Assembly: GCA_020634895.1 (NCBI GenBank)
Contig: JACKAV010000001.1
Coordinates: 62,001-126,000 of the forward strand
DNA from: Anaerolineales bacterium
GTDB lineage: Bacteria; Chloroflexota; Anaerolineae; Anaerolineales; Villigracilaceae
Length of the DNA stretch: 64,000 nt
Direction: 5' to 3'
Below are positions 35,464 to 43,709 of this stretch, piece by piece; positions within the stretch are counted from its first letter, which is position 1; every line of letters starts with the position of its first letter. The notes under the pieces are model-generated. The model was not told where the DNA came from. It saw nothing but the letters and a program-made list of their open reading frames with translations, and did no database searches. A program made the translations under genes and the position numbers.

Positions 35464-36450
35464 ATGGCTAAAAAAGGACGAGTATTTTCAGGAGCGCGCC
35501 CGACGGGACGCCAACATTTGGGGAACTATCTTGGCGCGATCCAAAACTATGTGGATCTGCAAAAAGACTACGACTGCGTGTACTGCATTGTGGATGTCCA
35601 CGCGCTGACCACGGTGGAGACGACCCAGGAATTGCAGCAAAACACATTTGAGATGGCGCTGGACTGGCTTGCCGCCGGTATCCGCCCGGAAGAGTCGATT
35701 CTCTTCATCCAATCACATGTCCCGGAAGTGATGGAATTGCACACGTATCTTTCGATGGTCACGCCGCTCGGCAAGCTGACCGACCTTCCGACGTTCAAGG
35801 AAAAAGTCCGCCAACAGCCGGAGAATGTTAACTATGGTTTGCTCGGTTACCCGGTGTTGATGTCTGCCGACATCGTCCTCTATAAAACGGACGTGGTTCC
35901 CGTCGGCATCGACCAGGCGCCGCACATCGAATTTGCGCGTGAAACCGTCCGCTCGTTCAATTATCGTTTTGGTACAAAAGTGCTCATCGAGCCGCAGGTC
36001 AAGCACACAGAAGTGAAGAAGGTGGTCGGCATCGACGGCAAGGATAAGATGAGCAAGAGTCTTAACAATCATATTGAACTTGCTCTCACCGCCGAAGAGA
36101 CGACCAAACGCGTCCGCGAAATGGTCACCGACCCGGCGCGCATGCGCAAGACCGACCCCGGCAACCCCGATATTTGCAACGTGTTCACCATGCACAAGAT
36201 CTTCTCCCCGCAGGAAGAAGTGGACATGATCAATGTGGAATGCCGCAAGGCTGGCATCGGCTGCGTGGATTGCAAACTCCGCTTTGCCAGCAACCTCAAC
36301 AAACATCTTGAACCCTTCCGTGCAAAACGCGCTGAGTTCGAGTCCAAACCTGCCGAAGTGAAGGACATCCTCGCTGACGGCGGAAAACGCGCCCGCGCCA
36401 TCGCACAGCAGACCATGACCGAAGTCCGCGAGGCGATGAAGTTACCCTAG
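35464..36450 (+). CDS. trpS: Tryptophanyl-tRNA synthetase
   Basis: 328 residues, standard length for the class Ic enzyme. The HIGH-type motif is H18-L-G-N21 in GARPTGRQHLGNYLGA; the KMSKS loop is at 195-199. YPVLMSADIVLY and GIDQAPHIEFARE line the Trp and tRNA sites. Attaches tryptophan to tRNA-Trp; one such tRNA is encoded at 50.4 kb. ATG preceded by GAGGAAAAAGA. Confidence 0.97.
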   Translation: MAKKGRVFSGARPTGRQHLGNYLGAIQNYVDLQKDYDCVYCIVDVHALTTVETTQELQQNTFEMALDWLAAGIRPEESILFIQSHVPEVMELHTYLSMVTPLGKLTDLPTFKEKVRQQPENVNYGLLGYPVLMSADIVLYKTDVVPVGIDQAPHIEFARETVRSFNYRFGTKVLIEPQVKHTEVKKVVGIDGKDKMSKSLNNHIELALTAEETTKRVREMVTDPARMRKTDPGNPDICNVFTMHKIFSPQEEVDMINVECRKAGIGCVDCKLRFASNLNKHLEPFRAKRAEFESKPAEVKDILADGGKRARAIAQQTMTEVREAMKLP

Positions 36451-36519
36451 AACGGTAGATCGGAAATTGGTACATAGAGATTGAGATGACCGATGTACTG
36501 ATTCCCAAATCCCAACCTT

Positions 36520-36957
36520 ATGCGCGTACTTATCCAACGAGTATCCAAAGCCAGTGTCACAGTCGAACAACAGACCATTTCCCAGATAGGAAAAGGTCTG
36601 TTGATTTTATTGGGTATTGGTCACGGCGACGGTGAGGAACAGGTGCAGTTCCTTGCCGAAAAGACCGCCAACTTGCGTATTTTCGAAGATGAACAGGGCA
36701 AGACCAATCTTTCGGTGCTGGACGTCAAAGGCGAAGCCATCGTTGTTTCGCAGTTCACGCTCTACGCCGACAGCCGCAAGGGACGACGTCCCTCCTTCAT
36801 TGATGCAGCCCTGCCCGATGTCGCTGAACCGTTGGTGGATCATTTTGTAGAACTGTTACGTTCACATGGCGTTCCAACGCAAACCGGCAAATTCGGCGCG
36901 CACATGGAAGTCGAAATCCATAACGATGGTCCCGTTACCATTTGGCTTGAAAAATAA
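36520..36957 (+). CDS. dtd: D-aminoacyl-tRNA deacylase
   Basis: 145 residues, full length. Carries the paired catalytic motifs SQFTLYAD (near residue 77) and NDGPVT (near 134). Removes D-amino acids (and glycine from tRNA-Ala) that are wrongly loaded onto tRNA. It follows trpS by 69 bases and may share its transcript. Confidence 0.96.
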   Translation: MRVLIQRVSKASVTVEQQTISQIGKGLLILLGIGHGDGEEQVQFLAEKTANLRIFEDEQGKTNLSVLDVKGEAIVVSQFTLYADSRKGRRPSFIDAALPDVAEPLVDHFVELLRSHGVPTQTGKFGAHMEVEIHNDGPVTIWLEK

Positions 36958-36958
36958 A

Positions 36959-37444
36959 ATGAAATCTCCGAATTTAATACAACGAATATTTCATCGCTTT
37001 GTAATGTTGAAACCAGTGACAGCTTTCTTTGCTCCGCGCACACACCTGGTGGATAATTTCGTTCTTCGAGTTACAAAAGGAAAACACACGCTCTCCGAAA
37101 TTCTCGGCTGGAATATTGTTCAGGTTGTCACCACAGGCGCAAAGTCAGGAGAGAGGCGGGTTTCCATCCTGATCGCAGTTATGAACAATGAGAAGATCGC
37201 CTTGATCGGCTCGAACTTTGGACGTCAACATAACCCCGGCTGGTATTACAACCTGAAGAAGAATCCTGAATGTGAAGTCCGCTTGAATGGGAAGTGGGGT
37301 ACGTATCTCGCGCGGGAGACCGAGGGCGAAGAACGCAAGTCGTATTGGAAGCAGGCGGTTGCTCTTTATGCCGGGTACGAAAAGTACGAACAGCGCGCTT
37401 CTCATCGGCACATTCCGGTGATGCTCCTCGAACCCGAAAAATAA
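36959..37444 (+). CDS. Deazaflavin-dependent nitroreductase-like (DDN family) oxidoreductase
   Basis: 161 residues from the ATG one base after the dtd stop. The pattern VVTTGAKSGERRVSIL, LIGSNFGRQHNPGWYYNLKKNPE and the C-terminal YEKYEQRASHRHIPVMLLEP is the split-barrel fold of the F420-dependent DDN/FDOR-B family. Such proteins reduce substrates with F420H2; F420 synthesis genes are not in the window. Substrate unknown. Confidence 0.88.
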   Translation: MKSPNLIQRIFHRFVMLKPVTAFFAPRTHLVDNFVLRVTKGKHTLSEILGWNIVQVVTTGAKSGERRVSILIAVMNNEKIALIGSNFGRQHNPGWYYNLKKNPECEVRLNGKWGTYLARETEGEERKSYWKQAVALYAGYEKYEQRASHRHIPVMLLEPEK

Positions 37445-37473
37445 TTGCCAACTTTGGAATTTAATGATAAATT
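37445..37473 (+). promoter_or_regulatory. Promoter-like element upstream of csp terminator
   Basis: TTGCCA (37445-37450), a 17-base spacer and TAAATT (37468-37473). A transcript from here would meet the hairpin at 37522 after about 45 bases, giving a short RNA or an attenuated csp leader. Confidence 0.4.
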
Positions 37474-37521
37474 AAGCCTTGAAGGATGCAAGAGGTTTTC
37501 GTTGCGGAAGGAAGAAAGACG

Positions 37522-37556
37522 ACGGCTCAAAGCAAGACCTTGAGCCGTATTTTTTT
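37522..37556 (+). terminator. Rho-independent terminator upstream of csp
   Basis: ACGGCTCAA / TTGAGCCGT stem with a 9-base loop followed by ATTTTTTTA. Ends the trpS-dtd-DDN transcript, or attenuates a csp leader. Confidence 0.88.
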
Positions 37557-37615
37557 ACCACCCGATGAATACAGCTGCGTCACCAAATTTTTTTCATTTT
37601 GCTCAGGAGGCAAAT

Positions 37616-37825
37616 ATGGCTGAACGTATCATCGGCACGGTAAAGTGGTTTAATGGAACCAAGGGTTACGGTTTCATCGAGCGTGAAGGCGGTCCCGACG
37701 TCTTCGTCCACTTTTCCGCCATTCGCGGCGAAGGCTTCAAGAACCTTGTGGAAGGCCAGAAGGTGGAATTCACCATCGAGCAGGGTCCCAAGGGTCTGCA
37801 GGCTGCGGATGTAGTGGTTCTCTAA
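37616..37825 (+). CDS. Cold-shock domain protein
   Basis: 69 residues from the ATG with AGGAGG 6 bases upstream; the longer frame has no site. A single cold-shock domain with RNP1 as KGYGFI and RNP2 as VFVHFSAI. Binds single-stranded RNA/DNA and melts secondary structure. Monocistronic between two terminators. Confidence 0.97.
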   Translation: MAERIIGTVKWFNGTKGYGFIEREGGPDVFVHFSAIRGEGFKNLVEGQKVEFTIEQGPKGLQAADVVVL

Positions 37826-37852
37826 TTTCGTAAGTAATTAATTGAACCTAAT

Positions 37853-37887
37853 GAAAGAGCCTCGTCGTGAGACGGGGCTCTTTTTTG
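37853..37887 (+). terminator. Terminator after csp
   Basis: AAAGAGCC-TCGTC / GACGG-GGCTCTTT hairpin with GTGA loop and a run of six T. Confidence 0.88.
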
Positions 37888-37906
37888 TTTGGATTACCAA
37901 TCAGGA

Positions 37907-38656
37907 TTAAACCCCCGCCTCTTTCGGGACCCAGAGCTGGGCATCTGTTTCCACAGCCATTGCCCCCGCCTTGAGCATGGACTCCACATCCGCCTGCGAC
38001 CAGACTCCTCCAGACCCGATGATGGGGAGTCCGCTCATCACCGCCGAACGGACGATGTCCAATGAACGGGGGAAAAGGGACTGTCCATACATTCTGCCAG
38101 TAATCAGGTTTCCTGTCTTGTCGTGTATTGCCCCGCGCGGTGAAGCGACACTGATGGCGCTTGCGCCGTTGTCGATCAATTCCCTTCCCAATGTCAACAC
38201 CTGCTCGTGCGGCAGCGCAAAGATAAGCGGGACTTCACCCAGGCACATTTCCAAATTCAAAAGAATGATGTCATCTGCCAATAAGGGCGCGAAGCCGAGT
38301 TGTACTGCCATAACGTTCTCAACGTTTTCCAGTTCACGCACCATGCGTTGGGTTTCTTCCGGTCTGTCTGCCATTAGGTGGACGATAATGGGCAGGTCTG
38401 CGCGGTTCCACTTGGCGGAATATTTTTTTAGCACGGCATTGAAGCCGGGATTCGGCAAGCCGGTATGTAGGATGAATCCGCCGGGGAATTCGACCAAAGC
38501 CGGATGGGACGTCGGCAGGCGCGGGCGGAGTGAGATCGGATTCGTCACAAAAGCACCGAATAAATCCAGCGAAATCCCATTGCGGGTATCAGGCGCGAAT
38601 CCCAATGATCCTGCTGCGTTGATGAGAGGTTTGCTAAAATACAGATCGCGTTTCAT
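37907..38656 (-). CDS. Short dihydroorotate dehydrogenase-like flavoprotein
   Basis: 249 residues from the ATG at 38656; in-frame sequence further upstream lies within a repeat element and is rejected. TIM-barrel features of the PyrD family: INAAGSLGF at the first strand, IIVHLMAD, ISVASPRG and the phosphate loop IIGSGGVWSQADVESMLKAGA. It is shorter than PyrD (about 300 residues) and the usual lysine-containing FMN region is hard to place. No pyr genes are near. May act on another substrate. Confidence 0.7.
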   Translation of the reverse strand: MKRDLYFSKPLINAAGSLGFAPDTRNGISLDLFGAFVTNPISLRPRLPTSHPALVEFPGGFILHTGLPNPGFNAVLKKYSAKWNRADLPIIVHLMADRPEETQRMVRELENVENVMAVQLGFAPLLADDIILLNLEMCLGEVPLIFALPHEQVLTLGRELIDNGASAISVASPRGAIHDKTGNLITGRMYGQSLFPRSLDIVRSAVMSGLPIIGSGGVWSQADVESMLKAGAMAVETDAQLWVPKEAGV

Positions 38657-38667
38657 ATTATTCGTTT

Positions 38668-38760
38668 CGTCATTGCGAGGGCGATGTACTTCGCCCGAAG
38701 CAATCTTTACATTGAAAGGCGGATTGCTTCGTCGGGAAGAGCACCCTCCTCGCAATGACG
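38668..38760. repeat. REP-like imperfect palindrome
   Basis: Ends are the 13-base inverted repeat CGTCATTGCGAGG / CCTCGCAATGACG, with an inner GAAGCAATC / GATTGCTTC pair. Elements starting with GTCATTGCGAGG are widespread dispersed palindromes in bacterial genomes. It fills the gap between two divergent genes. Confidence 0.75.
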
Positions 38761-38778
38761 GAGTATCTCAGGAGTTCT

Positions 38779-39963
38779 ATGCAGCCTTTGCAAAACATCC
38801 GTGTGCTTGACCTCAGCCGTGTGCTGGCTGGACCTTATTGTACGATGGTTCTCGGCGACCTGGGCGCGGAGGTTATCAAGGTGGAGCCGCCTGAAGGCGA
38901 TGAGACCCGCGCGTGGGGACCTCCGTTCGCGGGTGGGGAGAGCGCCTATTATTTGTGTGTCAATCGCAACAAGCGCGGCATGGTCGTGAATTTGAAATCG
39001 GACGAGGGACGGAATATTTTGCGCGAACTTGCTTTGCAGAGTGACGTGCTTGTTGAAAACTTCCGCCCCGGCACACTGAAAAAATTCGGCTTGGATTTTG
39101 AAACGCTGCGTGAACTGAATCCGCGCCTGGTCTATTGCTCCATATCAGGCTTCGGACAGACAGGACCTTTGAAAGATATGCCCGGCTATGATTTTATGAT
39201 CCAGGCGATGGGCGGCATCATGAGCATCACCGGCGAAGCGGATGGCGAACCGATGAAAGTCGGCGTTGCTGTTGCGGACTTGTTCGCCGGGCAGAATGCG
39301 GTCATTTCCATTTTGGCGGCACTACAAGCGCGGACGTTTACAGGTGAAGGTCAATACATTGATATCGCCTTGTTCGACTCTGAACTTGGCTGGTTGGCAA
39401 ATGTGGCGAGTAATTTTCTGGTGTCGGGAAAGAACCCCAAACGGTATGGCAATGCTCATGCCAATATCGTTCCGTATCAAAGTTTTCAGGCGAGCGATGG
39501 CTGGCTGGTTGTAGCGGTGGGAAATGACAGACAGTTCGAAGCGTTCTGCAAAGTGATTGGCAAACCTGAACTTTCCGCCGATGAACGTTTTTCAACCAAT
39601 TCGGCGCGGGTGCAGAACCGCGAAATTTTGATTCCCATGCTCAAGCCGATCTTCACGGAAAAAACCGTCGGCGAGTGGCTTGCGCTTATTGGCGAAAAAT
39701 TTCCATGCGGACCGATCAACACGTTTGAGCAGGTCTTTGCCATGCCGCATGTCCGCGAGCGGGAGATGGTGGTGAAGATGGCGCATCCCACCATTGGGGC
39801 GTTGCCACTGGTCGGTTCGCCGCTTAAGATGGGAGGTACACCTGTGGAATACCGCCTCCCGCCGCCGCTGAAGGGTCAGCATACGCAAGAAGTTTTATTG
39901 GAAGTCCTTGGCTATTCGGAGGAAAAGGTTGCGGAATTGACCGAACACGGGTGCATTACATAA
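38779..39963 (+). CDS. CaiB/BaiF-type (family III) CoA transferase
   Basis: 394 residues from the ATG with AGGAG 4 bases upstream; the frame open from 38755 begins inside the repeat. Family marks: RVLDLSRVLAGPYCTM at the N-terminus, IKVEPPEGDETR, NRNKRGM, FRPGTLKKFGLD, and the aspartate-bearing PGYDFMIQAMGG that forms the acyl-anhydride intermediate. Moves CoA between carboxylic acids, or racemizes acyl-CoA in some members. Substrate not predictable; no acyl-CoA genes adjoin it. Confidence 0.93.
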   Translation: MQPLQNIRVLDLSRVLAGPYCTMVLGDLGAEVIKVEPPEGDETRAWGPPFAGGESAYYLCVNRNKRGMVVNLKSDEGRNILRELALQSDVLVENFRPGTLKKFGLDFETLRELNPRLVYCSISGFGQTGPLKDMPGYDFMIQAMGGIMSITGEADGEPMKVGVAVADLFAGQNAVISILAALQARTFTGEGQYIDIALFDSELGWLANVASNFLVSGKNPKRYGNAHANIVPYQSFQASDGWLVVAVGNDRQFEAFCKVIGKPELSADERFSTNSARVQNREILIPMLKPIFTEKTVGEWLALIGEKFPCGPINTFEQVFAMPHVREREMVVKMAHPTIGALPLVGSPLKMGGTPVEYRLPPPLKGQHTQEVLLEVLGYSEEKVAELTEHGCIT

Positions 39964-39980
39964 CTTTATTGGAGTTTCGT

Positions 39981-40496
39981 ATGGATACTGTGATCTATTC
40001 CGCTTCACCGTTGAAGGCGTTTTCTGGTGGATTGTTCGTGCTGGGATTTTTGTTCGCCCTCGGAGGATTTGGAGCGGTGATGGCGATCTTCAACCGCCGC
40101 GACCGGGTCATTACACGCGTTGGGCTGGGATGCGTTTCGATCATTCTCCTGCTTGCGGGTGTAGGCGCATCTATTGCCACGTTTAGGACGTACACTGGCG
40201 GACAGTCCACTGCGCTCGTGCATGTGGACCGGAAACGGATCGTGACGAGTAATTGCGATAACACTGGCAATACCTGCACGGACTATGTCGTTGAAGCAAG
40301 CGATGGAAGTAAATATTACAATTTCAATTTAGGGCAGGAAACCTGGGACAAGGTCGAGGAACAGGCTTGTTATGAATTTACCTATTATCCGGCGCAGTCC
40401 CTTTTTGGAGAATATTTACAGCAGGATAATCCGTATGCCGATCAATATGAAACGACTGCAAATATCGCACAGATAAGAACGGCGAATTGCCCTTAG
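39981..40496 (+). CDS. Hypothetical membrane protein with two helices and outer Cys-rich domain
   Basis: 171 residues from the ATG at 39981 (GGAG 6 bases upstream). Helices at about 13-37 and 47-67. The rest, about 100 residues, contains five cysteines (CDNTGNTC, AC near 134, a terminal CP) and is rich in Tyr and Thr, as in an outside domain with disulfides. Weak similarity in layout to DUF3592-type proteins. No function assigned. Ends 4 bases inside the convergent methyltransferase gene. Confidence 0.65.
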   Translation: MDTVIYSASPLKAFSGGLFVLGFLFALGGFGAVMAIFNRRDRVITRVGLGCVSIILLLAGVGASIATFRTYTGGQSTALVHVDRKRIVTSNCDNTGNTCTDYVVEASDGSKYYNFNLGQETWDKVEEQACYEFTYYPAQSLFGEYLQQDNPYADQYETTANIAQIRTANCP

Positions 40497-41068
40497 CGCT
40501 TTTTGATGTGATACATCGTCAACAGCGGAGTCCACTGTTTGGTGTGGATGACCAGCCCAAGTTGAGTCAGATGCGCGTCGAGGGCGTTGAGTCCGAAATC
40601 GGTGTCAGGATGTCCCCAGCGGAAGAAGGCATCGAAGATTTTGATGTCCACGCCGCGCGGTTCTTCGAGGAAAAAACTTCCGCCCGGTTTGAGCACGCGG
40701 TTGATCTCATCGATGGCTTTGCGCCAGTTGCGGATGTGATGCAGCACGCCAAAGATGACCACCACATCCTTGCTCGCGTCGGAAAACCGGCTAAGGTCTT
40801 CGGCGCTTTGCAGGATGAATTCGAATTGGGGATGATCCTTTTGCGCTAGCGTTATTTGCTCTTCCATTACGTCGATGCCGATATAACTTTTCGGGTCGAG
40901 CGACGAAAGCAGATACGCGCCATATCCCGAGCCGCAGCCGATCTCGAGAACATCTTTATTTTTTAGGTCGAGCCCCATGCGTTGGAACACGGGCATTTCA
41001 AAATGACGCTGCCCCCACTTGCGCGGCAGGGATTGCATGGCACGAAATTCAGGTGTGGATAGTTTCAT
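40493..41068 (-). CDS. Class I SAM-dependent methyltransferase
   Basis: 191 residues. Motif I VLEIGCGSGYG (about 40-50), IGIDVMEEQI, then the FGVLHHIRNW and INRVLKPGGSFFLEEP blocks of the UbiE/Methyltransf_11 type. No substrate clue from neighbours. The stop overlaps the convergent gene's stop by 4 bases. An RBS near the start is not obvious. Confidence 0.88.
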   Translation of the reverse strand: MKLSTPEFRAMQSLPRKWGQRHFEMPVFQRMGLDLKNKDVLEIGCGSGYGAYLLSSLDPKSYIGIDVMEEQITLAQKDHPQFEFILQSAEDLSRFSDASKDVVVIFGVLHHIRNWRKAIDEINRVLKPGGSFFLEEPRGVDIKIFDAFFRWGHPDTDFGLNALDAHLTQLGLVIHTKQWTPLLTMYHIKKR

Positions 41069-41074
41069 AAAATA

Positions 41075-41110
41075 AAAATCTCCGAGTTCCTGAAGAACCC
41101 GGAGATTTAT
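41075..41110 (-). terminator. Terminator after the FAD/NAD(P) oxidoreductase
   Basis: On the minus strand AAATCTCCGGGTTC pairs with GAACTCGGAGATTT (one mismatch) and is followed by TTATTTT. Confidence 0.85.
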
Positions 41111-41113
41111 TTC

Positions 41114-42424
41114 TTACGCGGTTTCGATCATGCCCATTGCCTGGAGCATCTCTTCGTTGCTGGCGTACTTGAATTCTTCAAGCCCGCGCTTTTTGGCTTC
41201 CTCCGCTTCGATGGCTTCAAGCCGCTTGATATCTTCCTTCATGATGATCGGCTTGTGCAGCGATTTGAGCCTTTCAGCGACCGCCTCAGGATTTGCGTTG
41301 GCAGGTGACTTTGTTTCCAAATATTGGTGGACCGCTTTTGCGGCGTTGGTTCCGTCACGACGGGCATAGCCGACCAGACCTTCACTCGCCTTGCGCGACC
41401 ATCCACCAACGAAGATTCCATCAATGGTTGATTCATAGGAGACATTTTCGATCGGGAAGCGGGGTTCCTCGTTCTTCTTGAATTCGCCCCATTCAGCAGG
41501 CAGACCGAAAGTGGCATCCACTTGATCGCCAATGGCGAAGATGACCGTATCCACATCCAGTGTGTGTTTTACGCCGGTGCCTTTGGGTTTGGTCCTGCCG
41601 TCTTTTTCGATGAGGATGTTCTCTTCCACTTCCAGGCAGGTGAGTTGACCGTTATCGCCGGTCATGGCTGCAGGTGAAGCGAGGAAGTCAAAATGGAATT
41701 TGGCGTTCTTGACCTTGGGGTCGGCTTTGGGCAGCGCATCCATTATTTTTTGGCGACCAATTTCCGGGTCCTGTTTGATCGCCTCCAACAGCGGACTCAC
41801 GCGCGCCATTTCCTTTTCGAATCCTTCCATATCAAGGTAGGCGATCAGGTGCTTCATCTCTTCCTTGGTGAAGTTCACTTCTGCCGGACCGCGGCGTACG
41901 ACTGCGGTGATCTCTTCCACGTCTTGGTGATTGATGAGATAACGCGCAACATCCACCATCACATTGCCTGCGCCGATAATGGCGGCGCGTTTCCCAAAGC
42001 GGAACTTACGCTGGCTGAAAGGGGGAAGTTTGTTGTAGTGATAGACGACATCCTTGGCGTGATAGACCCCTTCAAGTTCTTCGCCGGGCAAGCCGAGGCT
42101 CTTTGTTCCCTGCGCGCCGGCAGAGACCAGCACCGCGTCAAAACCGAGCGCGCGGATATCCTCCAAAGTGAGATCGCCGTTCGTGCCAATGGACACATTG
42201 CCGTAGTAATCGAGGTTCGCAAGATCCAGGGCTTGCCGAAACTGCTTGCGCAGCCCTTCTTTCATGACGTGCTTTTCCAGATAAATGCCGTACTCTGCCA
42301 GACCACCTGGCTTGATGTCGCGATTAAAAAGTGCCACATGCACGCCGTTGTTCGCCAATTCTCGCGCACCAAAAAGTCCCGCCGGACCCGCCCCAATCAC
42401 GGCGACATAATATTGATTATCCAC
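41114..42424 (-). CDS. FAD/NAD(P)-dependent oxidoreductase (adrenodoxin reductase / GltD-like)
   Basis: 436 residues from a GTG start with GGAGG 7 bases upstream. Two dinucleotide loops: FAD-type VIGAGPAGLFGARELA at the N-terminus and the NAD(P)-type IIGAGNVMVDVARYL in the middle, with the RRGPAEVNFTKEEM block typical of ferredoxin-NADP reductases of the adrenodoxin type. FAIGDQ and FVGGWSRKASEGLVGYAR close the fold. A charged C-terminal tail of about 60 residues (KEDIKRLEAIEAEEAKKR) is added. Likely passes electrons between NADPH and an iron-sulfur protein; the partner is not adjacent. Confidence 0.88.
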   Translation of the reverse strand: MDNQYYVAVIGAGPAGLFGARELANNGVHVALFNRDIKPGGLAEYGIYLEKHVMKEGLRKQFRQALDLANLDYYGNVSIGTNGDLTLEDIRALGFDAVLVSAGAQGTKSLGLPGEELEGVYHAKDVVYHYNKLPPFSQRKFRFGKRAAIIGAGNVMVDVARYLINHQDVEEITAVVRRGPAEVNFTKEEMKHLIAYLDMEGFEKEMARVSPLLEAIKQDPEIGRQKIMDALPKADPKVKNAKFHFDFLASPAAMTGDNGQLTCLEVEENILIEKDGRTKPKGTGVKHTLDVDTVIFAIGDQVDATFGLPAEWGEFKKNEEPRFPIENVSYESTIDGIFVGGWSRKASEGLVGYARRDGTNAAKAVHQYLETKSPANANPEAVAERLKSLHKPIIMKEDIKRLEAIEAEEAKKRGLEEFKYASNEEMLQAMGMIETA

Positions 42425-42731
42425 GCTCTTCCTCCAAAGAATAAAATTGAGTACTCGTTTGAGCCTGTAAAGCGGCTCGACCAAGTCACTTTTTTACCAC
42501 AAAGGTCAGGGAATTTACAGACAAAAATCATTGCCCGCACCATTCCGCACCGACCTGAACCGGTTCTTTTTTCCTTCGATATCGTTACTAGTCAGGTCGG
42601 TTTCTCTAATGAAAAGTTACTCCGTTTTTATTAAATTCAAATTAGCAATACTGCGTTCCACTCCAATTAAAACGAATATGTCATTCAAGGACATCTATGC
42701 TAATATTAGGCATCGTATGACAGGAGGCAGT
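42425..42731. other. Intergenic region between divergent genes
   Basis: 307 bases. A plus-strand frame stays open but has no start with a ribosome site until 42732. TAATAT near 42692 could be a -10 element for the plus gene, without a clear -35. Nothing else recognised. Confidence 0.5.
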
Positions 42732-43664
42732 ATGACCGACGAGCCCATCAAAGAAGATCCTGTGGAAAAGTTTCGGAAGCTCATCGCGAGCTTCATCCCG
42801 CTTTCACGCCGTCCCAAAAAAGAGGAAAAGGATACTGCGCCGGAAAAAGCAGAACAAGTCGAAGCGGAACCGCCAGCAGAGGTCAAGGACGCTCTTTCTG
42901 CGCTGCCCAAAAAGACCGCAAACAAAAGCAATATGCTGAATTCCCTGCCCAAAAAGCAGGATGAACCCAAATCGGAAGCAAAGTCCGCACCGGCTGCGGC
43001 GGCTGGGAAAGTTGCATCTGCCAAACCGGAACCCGCCTCCAAACTGGACCCGAAGCCTGAGTCTGCTTCGGAGAAAAAATCCTCGTTCTTCGGTCCTCGC
43101 TTTTGGACGACAGCAAGTGTGATCTCTCTTACCATTAACGTCATTACGATAGCCGTTCTTATTATTTTGTTAATAAGTGTGCGCCGCCTCGGGTTGGACG
43201 TCAACTATGTGATGGCTGTGGGGAAGGACCTGGTCGGACTGCCCGGTGGGTTGTATAACAACTTCGAAAAGATGGAACGCGCGAATATTCAAACTAATGT
43301 GGTTGTGAATACATCCATCCCAGTCAAATTCGATCTTCAATTGAATCAGGAAACCAATGTCGTCCTGAGCCAGGATGTCACCATTACGAACGCGCTCGTC
43401 ACCGTCAACACAGGCGGATTGAACATCTCGCGCGCGAATACCACCATCGTCCTGCCGCAGGGGACAAATCTGCCCATCGTCCTGAATCTGACCGTCCCGG
43501 TCGATACGCAGGTGCCTGTAACCTTGAACGTGCCAGTGGATATTCCATTGAAAGAAACACAATTGAACGAACCTTTTGTCGGCTTGCAGAATGTGATCAA
43601 GCCTCTTTACTGTTTCATCGAACCCAATGCTGTGAATATGGACGGACAGCCGATCTGTCCGTAA
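42732..43664 (+). CDS. Hypothetical single-pass membrane protein with Ala/Lys/Pro-rich cytoplasmic part and beta-rich outer part
   Basis: 310 residues from the ATG with AGGAGG 6 bases upstream. Residues 1-120 are charged and of low complexity (many Lys, Glu, Pro, Ala, with a repeated LPKK motif). One membrane helix (about 137-158) follows. The outer part (about 180-290) is an alternating hydrophobic pattern of short strands with Val, Thr and Asn, with phrases such as TNVVVNTSIPV, TNVVLSQDVTI and TNLPIVLNLTVPV. It has two cysteines near the end. The pattern suggests a beta-solenoid or stacked-strand rod. No family recognised. Confidence 0.7.
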   Translation: MTDEPIKEDPVEKFRKLIASFIPLSRRPKKEEKDTAPEKAEQVEAEPPAEVKDALSALPKKTANKSNMLNSLPKKQDEPKSEAKSAPAAAAGKVASAKPEPASKLDPKPESASEKKSSFFGPRFWTTASVISLTINVITIAVLIILLISVRRLGLDVNYVMAVGKDLVGLPGGLYNNFEKMERANIQTNVVVNTSIPVKFDLQLNQETNVVLSQDVTITNALVTVNTGGLNISRANTTIVLPQGTNLPIVLNLTVPVDTQVPVTLNVPVDIPLKETQLNEPFVGLQNVIKPLYCFIEPNAVNMDGQPICP

Positions 43665-43709
43665 GGCAAACATCCCTTATTTGAATTGACACAATAACTT
43701 TGGAGTTAT

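Noticed and set aside
38755..38778. Start of the CoA transferase at 38755
   Set aside because: That start lies inside the palindromic repeat; ATG 38779 has an AGGAG site and fits the family N-terminus.
42531..42731. N-terminal extension of the 310-residue membrane protein
   Set aside because: No ribosome site and atypical residues; the ATG at 42732 has a strong AGGAGG.
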